DNA of 17,840 nucleotides from Pseudomonadota bacterium (lineage in GTDB: Bacteria > Myxococcota_A > Polyangia > Fen-1088): NCBI GenBank assembly GCA_017881285.1, contig JADGRD010000009.1, forward strand, positions 1 through 17,840, given 5' to 3'. Below the pieces are notes generated by a model, which had not been told where the DNA came from, did no database searches, and worked only from the letters and a program-made list of their open reading frames with translations. Shown one piece after another: positions 7,414 to 13,695 of the stretch; position 1 is the stretch's first letter; every line of letters starts with the position of its first letter. A program made the position numbers and the translations under genes.

Positions 7414-9291
7414 CTACCACGGGACCGTGCTGGTCGGAGCGATGGTGCCGCCGCTGACGATGCGAGCCTTGTAGTTGAAGTGCTCTTGCGCGTCGAAGCC
7501 CTTGCCCGAGCCATCGTCACCGCCCGAGGCGGCGTTGGCGTTGGTGACACCGACGACGAAGTCGACGATGGCATTGCGCACGCCGCCCGAGACATCGATG
7601 GTGTTCTGGCCGCTTCCGAAGCGCGTGCCGTAGACCGGCTTGTCGGCGCTGTCGCGATAGACGAGCTGTGCTTGCATGTGCTCCGCAGTGCCCTTGCTGC
7701 CGGTGGCGTCGGGCGTGAATTCGACCGTGACCGAGGTGGCGGCGGACGCGACCTTGATGGGAATGATGTTGCGGCCCTGGTGGTGCGGGATGGTCTTGGT
7801 GGGCGGGCTGAAGGTGCTGGTCCCATCGCCGCCCGGGAACATGTAGAACCAGTAGCTGCTGTTCCAGTTGCCCTTCACCGTGCTGCGCACGACGCTGGTC
7901 CAGCCGCCGAAATCGAGGATCGCGCCACGCGTGCCGAAGGACATCACCGCGTTGGCGGCCCCGTCGTCGCCGGCATAGCTTTGCAGCATTTGGAACACCG
8001 ACTTGGTGCTGCTGATGCGTTGGTCGGGCTTGCCCGCCTTGCTGCCGTCGATCCACAGGCAGTTGACGAAACCACGGCCCATTTCCAGGTTGAGGTCGAG
8101 GAAGAAGATCTCGAGACCGTAGCGCACGATGCTGTTGACGTAGGTCTTGGCGTTCTGGTCGGAAGGACCGGCGACCGAGTCGTCGGTGTTGAGGCCCATC
8201 GACTCGATCGGCACATGCGGCATCTGCAAGGCGAGGGCCGCTCCCCAGCCCATGGTGTACTTGTTCTCCGCGTAGAACGCGCGCTGCGTGCCGAGGTAGC
8301 AGTTGTGTGCCTCGTGGATCCAGCCCGAGGCCTCGTTGTTGAAGGCCCACATCTCGGCTTGCAGGGCGTGGATGCTTTCGTGAAGCGCGCTGCCTCGGTT
8401 GGAGTCGTCGCCGGTGCCCCAGTTGCACGGACATTCCTCGCTGGATTCGAAGTTCATGTGGCCCCAGCGATCGCCCTGGTGTCCGCCTTGCCCAGAGATG
8501 GTCGCGCCTGGAATGCCGCTGTTCAAGATGACCCAGTTCATGTAGTAGCCGCGCGTCCAGTCGAGGAAGCCGGGGAATTGCAGGGTTTCCACCACGTCCT
8601 TGATTTCGCTGTTCAGGTCCTTCACGTTGAAGTTGACGACCGTGTCGGTCAGGCACGATTGCCGGCTGCCTCCGATGAGCATGGCTACGCCGCCGAAGGT
8701 GACCTGGGTCTTGTAGTCGCTGGTTGCAGCGCGCTGCTTGAGGACGGCGTCATCAGCCGGTATCTTGTCCGTGGCGAAGCACTGCGGCCACTGGCTGGTC
8801 CCGGCGTCCGTGGCCGTCGTGCCACCGGTGCCGGCGACACCGCCGGTAGCGGCATCGGCGCCGGCCACGCCACCCGACCCGGTCGCGCCGCCGGTGGCTT
8901 TCGCCGTCGTGCCGCCGGTAGCAGGGGCGCCACCCGAGCCAGGCGCGCCCCCGGACGCGGTCCCGCCCCCGGACCCGGTCGCGCCCCCGGCGGCTTTCGC
9001 CGTCGTGCCGCCGGTGGCCGTTGCGCCGCCCGTGCCGCTTCTTGTCGAGCCACCGGACCCGGAACTGCCGTCGGAGCCGGTTGGCCCCCCGGACCCGGTC
9101 ACGCCACCGGACCTGGTCCCGCCGCCGGTGGTTTTCGTCGGCGCGCCACCAGAACCGCCACCGCTGCCCGAGCTGCCCGCAACCGCGGTATTACCGCCGC
9201 CACTCGCGCCCGATCCGGCGCCATTGTTGCCACACCCCAGTGCAAGCAAGCACGAGGATGCAGTGAGAATCAGCGCAAAGGGCCCTCGCAT
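7414..9291 (-). CDS. lipoprotein with Gly/Ser/Thr linker and an HExxH putative metallopeptidase domain (625 aa)
   Basis: ATG 9291 gives a classic lipoprotein signal: MRGPFALILT, then a hydrophobic run ending in LALGC with Cys20. An upstream TTG (9330) would add 13 residues before the signal and is less likely. Residues 21-165 are repeats such as GGATGSGG and GGTTAKATGG. The remaining 460 residues form a globular part with ALHESIHALQ, an HExxH zinc motif (His304, Glu305, His308). Nineteen residues after His308 comes Glu327 in GWIHEAHN, placed as a gluzincin third ligand would be. The layout with a downstream 'HE-HN' segment recalls DUF6055-type secreted proteins; I am not certain of that family. 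The C-terminal 150 residues look like a beta-sandwich, possibly carbohydrate-binding. A lipid-anchored envelope hydrolase is inferred; the substrate is unknown. The stop faces the palindromic element. Confidence 0.8.
   Translation of the reverse strand: MRGPFALILTASSCLLALGCGNNGAGSGASGGGNTAVAGSSGSGGGSGGAPTKTTGGGTRSGGVTGSGGPTGSDGSSGSGGSTRSGTGGATATGGTTAKAAGGATGSGGGTASGGAPGSGGAPATGGTTAKATGGATGSGGVAGADAATGGVAGTGGTTATDAGTSQWPQCFATDKIPADDAVLKQRAATSDYKTQVTFGGVAMLIGGSRQSCLTDTVVNFNVKDLNSEIKDVVETLQFPGFLDWTRGYYMNWVILNSGIPGATISGQGGHQGDRWGHMNFESSEECPCNWGTGDDSNRGSALHESIHALQAEMWAFNNEASGWIHEAHNCYLGTQRAFYAENKYTMGWGAALALQMPHVPIESMGLNTDDSVAGPSDQNAKTYVNSIVRYGLEIFFLDLNLEMGRGFVNCLWIDGSKAGKPDQRISSTKSVFQMLQSYAGDDGAANAVMSFGTRGAILDFGGWTSVVRSTVKGNWNSSYWFYMFPGGDGTSTFSPPTKTIPHHQGRNIIPIKVASAATSVTVEFTPDATGSKGTAEHMQAQLVYRDSADKPVYGTRFGSGQNTIDVSGGVRNAIVDFVVGVTNANAASGGDDGSGKGFDAQEHFNYKARIVSGGTIAPTSTVPW
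8797..9231 (-). repeat. linker-coding repeat tract of the HExxH lipoprotein
   Basis: This tract encodes residues 21-165, almost only Gly, Ser, Thr and Ala. It contains imperfect direct repeats; for example the 44-base unit at 8876-8919 recurs at 8972-9015 with two mismatches, offset by 96 bases (32 codons), so copy-number change would stay in frame. The opposite strand has a stop-free Pro-rich frame that is only a consequence of this composition. Confidence 0.75.
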
Positions 9292-9349
9292 GGTGAACCT
9301 AGGTCGCGGGCGAAGCACGAAACGGCTCAACGTTCCGCCCGAGCATCGA

Positions 9350-9571
9350 CTCCTCTACCAAGGGCTGGCGGTTCCCGACAACATCGGCGTCTCGCAGGTC
9401 GGACACGCGGAGCACTGCGGCCAGCCTGCTTCGCAGCAGCCTGAGATCGATGCCTTCATCAAGAAGTTCTTGCTCGGACAATCCGTGGACACCAAGATCA
9501 ACAACACCGACGGGACGTACACCTTCGACCAAGCAAAGTGGGTTGACTGGACCGTTCCCACGCTAGACTAG
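9350..9571 (+). pseudogene. C-terminal remnant of a CE15-like glucuronoyl esterase
   Basis: The plus-strand frame ending at TAG 9569-9571 encodes about 70 residues that resemble, from memory, the C-terminus of CE15 glucuronoyl methylesterases. These enzymes cleave the ester between xylan glucuronic acid and lignin. Seen here are YQGLAVPDNIGVSQVG, then HCGQPASQQPEIDAFIKKFL, then a WVDWTVP ending; family members have a LGVPDNxGFSQVGGHxHC-like segment, SSQxPE, an NKFLLG-like helix and a final W-VDW-P. The rest of the enzyme (over 300 residues, with the GCSRxGK-type nucleophile) is absent, as upstream DNA becomes the divergent lipoprotein gene. The frame remains open upstream only through antisense linker sequence. 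The GHAEHC segment differs from the usual GGHxHC, so the catalytic His may be displaced. No promoter or credible start is visible. Confidence 0.7.
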
Positions 9572-9587
9572 ATCTTGTGCCGCTTGC

Positions 9588-9620
9588 GCCCCGAGGTGGT
9601 CTTTCTTGCTTCTTCGGGGC
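9588..9620 (+). promoter_or_regulatory. stem-loop in the leader of the SGNH esterase gene
   Basis: GCCCCGA (9588-9594) and TCGGGGC (9614-9620) form a perfect 7-bp stem around a 19-base pyrimidine-rich loop, ending 2 bases before the Shine-Dalgarno. It could stabilise the leader or be the terminator stem of the lost CE15 gene; there is no T-tract after it. Confidence 0.35.
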
Positions 9621-9622
9621 AG

Positions 9623-9627
9623 AAGGA
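9623..9627 (+). promoter_or_regulatory. ribosome binding site of the SGNH esterase gene
   Basis: AAGGA with an 8-base spacer to ATG 9636. It selects this start over the in-frame TTG at 9606, which would place ten extra, partly basic residues before the signal peptide. Confidence 0.7.
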
Positions 9628-9635
9628 ATCGTTTC

Positions 9636-11354
9636 ATGAGGAGTCGGTGTACGATGTTTGTTATCGCGGCTACCGCGGTGTTGGCTGGGTGTTCGAGCAA
9701 CGGTTCGGGTTCGCCATCGTCGGGTAGCGGAGGGACCAGCGCGTCGACGGGTTCGTCCAAGGGGGGCAGCGGTGGAACCCCAACCGGCGCGGGCGCCACG
9801 AGCGCGACCGGCGGAACCACGGCAACGGGTGGAAGCTCGGGCGGAGCCTCGGGTAGTGGCGGCTCGGGGACGGGCGACCAGTCCAGCGGGGGCACCGGGC
9901 AGGGCGGAACCGCGATGGGCGGCGCGCCCGGCAGCGGCGGCGTGACCGGCACGGGCGGTACGAAGGGCACGGGCGGCGCCAGTAGCGGCGGCGTGACCGG
10001 CAGCGGTGGCGCGACGGGCGCGGGCGGCGGGACCGGAAGTGGTGGCGCGCCCGGCAGCGGCGGCGTGACCGGCAAGGGCGGTACCACGGGCGCGGGCGGC
10101 GTGACCGGCAGTGGCGGCACGGGCGGCCCTACTGGCAGCGGTGGCGCGACCAGCAGCGGTGGTGCGACTGGCGGCGGTGGCGCGACGGGCAGCGGCGGCG
10201 GCACCAGCGCAGCGCACTGGGTGGGCACCTGGACCGCGTCGCCGTACTACGATTCGGGCAACCCGCCTCCGGCGTCACTCTCGAACAGCGTGCTTCGTCA
10301 GATCGCACACGTCTCGCTGGGCGGCAGCCAGATTCGCGTGCAATTCTCCAATTTGGGCGGCAATGGATCGGTCGCCATCAATTCGGTTCACATAGCGCTC
10401 TGCAAAGCCACGCCCACCGTGGACAGCACCATCGATATCGCGACCGACAAGGCCCTTGCGTTCTCTGGAACGGCGTCCGTGACCATCGCACAGGGCAAGG
10501 AGGTCTGGTCCGATCCGATTGACTTCGCCGTCCCTAATCAGGGCAACATTACCATTACCACCGCCTTCGGCAGCGTTCCGAGCCAGGTCGTTGGCCACTC
10601 GGGCTCGAGGACCACATCCTACCTAGCGAGCGGCAGCAACGTCACCGCGGCGAGCATGACATCCGCGACGGCGTTCCAGCACTGGTACTACATCTCGGGC
10701 ATCGACGTCATGGCCGATGCGTCGGCCAAGGGCGTCGTCGCGATCGGCGATTCCATCACCGATGGCAGGGGGACGGACAACGACAAGAACAATCGGTGGA
10801 CGGACATTCTGGCCGCACGGCTGCAAGCAAATGCCGCGACCAAGAATGTGGCAATGATGAATCAGGGGATTGGTGCAACCAATCTGGTTGGGACCTCCGG
10901 CACGGCGGCTCAGGCTCGCTTCGCCCGGGATGTATTGGGGCAAAGCGGCGTGAAGTACGCGATAGTTTTCGATGGCGTCAACGACATCGCTGGAGGCGCG
11001 TCGTTCACATCCATGGAGGCTGCCTACGACGGCATGATTAGCGCCGCGCACGCCAAGGGTGTGCTCATCTATGGCGCGACCATCACTCCGTTCGGCGGAG
11101 ATGCGAGCTTCTACAGCGCGGCAAATGAGAGCGTTCGCCAGCAGGTCAACACGTACATCAAGAGCGGGGCGTTCGACGGCGTTATCGATTTCGATGCCGC
11201 GCTCACGGATGGCGGAAATCCCCCCAAGTTGCAGGCGACCTACGCCGCGTGGACCCCGGGGAATCCAGCGGGGAGCGCAGATGGACTGCACCCGGGGCCC
11301 GCGGGCTATCAGAAGCTGGGAGACTCGGTCGACCTGACGCTGTTCACGAAGTAG
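9636..11354 (+). CDS. SGNH/GDSL-family esterase lipoprotein with Gly/Ser/Thr linker (572 aa)
   Basis: A lipoprotein signal (MRSRCTMFVIAATAVLAGC, lipidated Cys19) is followed by about 170 residues of GSGGVTGTGG-type repeats. The enzyme part begins at about residue 194 with HWVGTWTASPYYD. A beta-rich N-terminal subdomain leads to the SGNH hydrolase fold. Block I is GDSITDG with the nucleophile Ser373, block II is NQGIG, block III is GVND and block V is DGLHP with Asp549 and His552, so the catalytic set is complete. The opening GTWTASP plus GDSITDGRG...NNRW resembles the XynE-like SGNH group, which includes esterases of plant-polysaccharide degraders. Removal of acetyl or other ester groups from polysaccharide at the cell surface is inferred. 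Its neighbours are a CE15 remnant upstream and a convergent CE4 deacetylase. The 107-bp gap after it has only a weak inverted repeat. Confidence 0.88.
   Translation: MRSRCTMFVIAATAVLAGCSSNGSGSPSSGSGGTSASTGSSKGGSGGTPTGAGATSATGGTTATGGSSGGASGSGGSGTGDQSSGGTGQGGTAMGGAPGSGGVTGTGGTKGTGGASSGGVTGSGGATGAGGGTGSGGAPGSGGVTGKGGTTGAGGVTGSGGTGGPTGSGGATSSGGATGGGGATGSGGGTSAAHWVGTWTASPYYDSGNPPPASLSNSVLRQIAHVSLGGSQIRVQFSNLGGNGSVAINSVHIALCKATPTVDSTIDIATDKALAFSGTASVTIAQGKEVWSDPIDFAVPNQGNITITTAFGSVPSQVVGHSGSRTTSYLASGSNVTAASMTSATAFQHWYYISGIDVMADASAKGVVAIGDSITDGRGTDNDKNNRWTDILAARLQANAATKNVAMMNQGIGATNLVGTSGTAAQARFARDVLGQSGVKYAIVFDGVNDIAGGASFTSMEAAYDGMISAAHAKGVLIYGATITPFGGDASFYSAANESVRQQVNTYIKSGAFDGVIDFDAALTDGGNPPKLQATYAAWTPGNPAGSADGLHPGPAGYQKLGDSVDLTLFTK
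9693..10202 (+). repeat. linker-coding repeat tract of the SGNH esterase
   Basis: This stretch encodes residues 20-189, mostly Gly with Ser, Thr and Ala. A 30-base unit at 9921-9950 recurs exactly at 10044-10073, offset by 123 bases (41 codons). Shorter GGC-AGC-GGC-GGC units fill the rest. The tract is in the opposite orientation to the similar tract at 8797-9231. Confidence 0.8.
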
Positions 11355-11461
11355 ACGAGGGCACCCTGGCCCATCGCCGCGGAGAGCCCGACTTCAATCG
11401 ACAGTAGCGCCGCCGGACGTGAACCCAGCACCGAGGCGACACCGTTTCTGGCCCAGAGAAA

Positions 11462-12961
11462 CTAGGGCGACAGCGTGAGGGTCCCGGCGTCGAGCGAAAC
11501 CTCGTAGTAGCCGTGGTCATCCCAGGTCAAGGTCGTGCTGCCTTGCTTGAGGGTTCCGCCGTTGGTCGTCACGCGCAGGTAATGGCCGGGCGGGAAGGGA
11601 GTGTTGAAGTCGGAGGTCTTCCAAGTCCAGGTCTTGTCCGTGCCCGACGTGGTTGCCGTCAGCTTGGAGAACCGGTACGCGCCGATCCAGTAGGCCGACA
11701 CGTTGAGCACGGTGTCGACCCAGATGTTCCCCTGGTCCCTGGCCCATTTCACGGTTGAAGTGAATTCGGTGATGCTCACGGGTTGGTAGGCACCGTCGCT
11801 ACCACCGCTGAATCCGTGAACCAGGAAGACTTGCCATTTCCCGCCGGTGACGTCGTTCTTGAATAGACCTTCCATGGTGCTCGCATTGGCGCCGGTCGCC
11901 GGAATGATGCAGGGAAGCGCCCACTGCTTGGTGCTGGGGTCTGTGGTCATGGAAATCCCCCCGCTGTTTCCAGCGGTCCGATTGGTCAGGAACTTGTTCA
12001 TGGACGGGACCACGGTTTGATACGAGGCATCGCCATTCGGCGCGGCGACCGAGTACGCCGTCACCCCGAACTTGCTCTTGAGCGTGTCTTCCGCGGTCTG
12101 GATATCCGAAGCGCTCGCAGCCGATTGATGGCTCTGGGTGTGGTTACCTAGCTCGTGTCCGTCTTTCACGGCTTGCGGCCAAACACTGCTGCCCAGCTCC
12201 GTGGGCTTGTTGGTCTGCAAGTAGAACGTGTAGCGAACGTTGTTGCCCTTGTCATTGAGTGCCTGCAGGGCCGGGTAGTTCGAGATCTGCGAGGAATTGG
12301 TGTCGTCGAAGGTGAACGAGAGCGCCCCCTTGAATCCAGCCCAAGCCAGCACGGTAACCGTGGATGCGGATCCAGTAGGCTGGGCCTGGCCGCTGGCGCC
12401 CGCGGCTGGATAGCCGGAGGCGCCGACCGTGGTTCCGGTGCCACCGCCGCTTCCCGTCGTGCCGCCCGTGGCCGTGGTTCCGCCCGTCCCCGTCGCCCCG
12501 CCCACGCCACCGTCCGCGCCTCCCCTGGAAGTTGTGCCGGCCGTGCCCGTTGCCCCGCCGCCGGAGGTGCCACCCTTGCCGGTCGTGCCACTCGTGGCGG
12601 TCGTGCCACCCGATCCGGCGCCGCCCGAGCTCGTTGTCCCGCCGGAGGCCGAGGTTCCGCCTGTGCCGATCTTGCCGCCGGTCGACGTGACCCCACCCGA
12701 TCCGGTGCCGCCCGAGCCGGATGCGCCGCCAGAGGAAATGGTGCCGCCGGTGGCGGTGCCCCCACCCGAGCTCGTGGTTCCCCCGCTTCCAGGGCTACCG
12801 CCGGTGCTCTCGCCGGAGCCGCCGCCAGTTTGTGATTGTCCGCCGCTCCCCGAACCGCCGTGCCCACCGGTCCCTGACGGCCCAGAGGATTCGCTGGAGG
12901 TCGTGCATCCGGCGAAGGCCAGTAGGGTTACCAGGCATGCAAGCGAAACCTTCGATGTCAT
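11462..12961 (-). CDS. polysaccharide deacetylase (CE4/NodB-like) lipoprotein with Gly/Ser/Thr linker (499 aa)
   Basis: ATG 12961 follows a GAGGAG Shine-Dalgarno. The signal MTSKVSLACLVTLLAFAGC ends at Cys19 (lipobox with Phe at -3), then comes about 165 residues of GGTTSSGG-like linker. The NodB-type domain begins near residue 204. Motif 1 is SFTFDD (Asp219 as base, Asp220 as metal ligand) and motif 2 is HTQSH (His274 and His278 as metal ligands). A motif-3-like AAPNGD follows in place of the Arg-containing form, and LVHGF with His382 fills the motif 5 position. The metal-dependent deacetylase site is therefore largely complete. The last 80 residues, with WTWKTSDFNTP and HYLRVTTNGG, look like an added beta domain. 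The target could be chitin, peptidoglycan or acetyl-xylan; CE4 cannot be resolved further here. It converges on the SGNH esterase, 107 bp apart. Confidence 0.9.
   Translation of the reverse strand: MTSKVSLACLVTLLAFAGCTTSSESSGPSGTGGHGGSGSGGQSQTGGGSGESTGGSPGSGGTTSSGGGTATGGTISSGGASGSGGTGSGGVTSTGGKIGTGGTSASGGTTSSGGAGSGGTTATSGTTGKGGTSGGGATGTAGTTSRGGADGGVGGATGTGGTTATGGTTGSGGGTGTTVGASGYPAAGASGQAQPTGSASTVTVLAWAGFKGALSFTFDDTNSSQISNYPALQALNDKGNNVRYTFYLQTNKPTELGSSVWPQAVKDGHELGNHTQSHQSAASASDIQTAEDTLKSKFGVTAYSVAAPNGDASYQTVVPSMNKFLTNRTAGNSGGISMTTDPSTKQWALPCIIPATGANASTMEGLFKNDVTGGKWQVFLVHGFSGGSDGAYQPVSITEFTSTVKWARDQGNIWVDTVLNVSAYWIGAYRFSKLTATTSGTDKTWTWKTSDFNTPFPPGHYLRVTTNGGTLKQGSTTLTWDDHGYYEVSLDAGTLTLSP
12404..12904 (-). 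repeat. linker-coding repeat tract of the CE4 deacetylase
   Basis: It encodes residues 20-186, dominated by GGT, SGG and TGG units such as GTGGTTATGGTTGSGG. Composition and codon use (GGC/GGT with AGC/ACC-type codons) match the tracts of the HExxH lipoprotein and the SGNH esterase, although the order of units differs. Confidence 0.75.
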
Positions 12962-13695
12962 GGGGAGGACTCCTCTGGTAGAGCTTTGCGTATCCAGGAA
13001 GAGTGTACCTCACGCGGCGAAATCAGCTCAGTGTCAACCAGGGAGGCCGCGAAGGTGACGTGCGGCATCGTGGTGACCAGGAGCGCCGAGGCGGGCTGGT
13101 GAGCGCCGGCCTGGCTGGCTTAGAGAACGCCGCGGTGCGGGTAGCATGGAATTGCCGCTCCGAACGCTCGACGCCGTCAAGCGTCAATACCAGCGTATCG
13201 ATCTAGCGAAGCATCCCCTATTGGCCCACCGCCCCGCGCCGACGGTGGCGTCAAGGGTCGCCGAGAGCGATGAGCGAAGCCAACTCGCGCTTGACGCTGC
13301 CGCCGTACGCGGCCGCGGAATCTACTACACGCCCGCGAGCACCGTCACCAAGGCGACTTCGCACTCGAGCCCGGACCGTCACTGATCGGCCTACGACAAC
13401 GAGATAGGCAGTCTGTCGATGGACGTGTTGCCCTTCGTGCGTCCGCAATCGAGGCCTTGCGCGGTCGCGCGCCAGAGCTTCCCGCAGTGGCCGCGGCGCA
13501 GCCATGCTGAAATCCCGCGGATTGCGGCAGGAAGGGATGAATGTCGAGCACCCAGAGCCAAGTGACTTTCCCGATAGCTGTCTCGCCACGTTCATCATTT
13601 GGCGCGAATCCTATCCCATGGCTCCATAGGCCTCTGTGGTGAAGTTTACAATTGGCGAAAGACCACGCGGCGTGGACGCGAGATGGGTAAGATGG
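12962..13695. other. 734-bp region without a convincing gene
   Basis: This gap separates the divergent deacetylase and Omp85-like genes and presumably holds both promoters. On the minus strand a perfect TTGACA (13037-13032) stands 24 bases before TACACT (13007-13002), too far apart for a normal sigma-70 pair. On the plus strand 13247-13254 (GCGTCAAG) and 13288-13295 (CTTGACGC) form an inverted repeat. Open frames at 13003-13206, 13146-13385 (+) and 13251-13598 (-) lack ribosome binding sites and family motifs. The region may be decayed coding sequence; nothing can be named. Confidence 0.5.

Noticed and set aside
8738..9571. Long plus-strand frame with Pro-rich repeats running into the CE15 remnant
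   Set aside because: The Pro-rich part is the exact antisense of the Gly/Ser/Thr linker of the minus-strand lipoprotein, where stop codons are avoided by composition. Only the last 70 codons have family character.
9563..10228. Minus-strand Pro-rich frame
   Set aside because: It is antisense to the SGNH esterase linker, with no start signal or domain.
11444..11462. GTTTCT / AGAAAC inverted repeat between the SGNH and deacetylase genes
   Set aside because: The stem is only 6 bp, AT-rich and without a T-run, and it overlaps the deacetylase stop, so it was not called as a terminator.
12429..13058. Plus-strand Pro-rich frame
   Set aside because: It is antisense to the deacetylase linker, for the same compositional reason.
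13317..13334. GIYYTP motif in a short frame, recalling adenine methyltransferases with a YYTP start motif
   Set aside because: Six residues only; the flanking sequence lacks any methylase motif such as NPPY, so it is likely chance.
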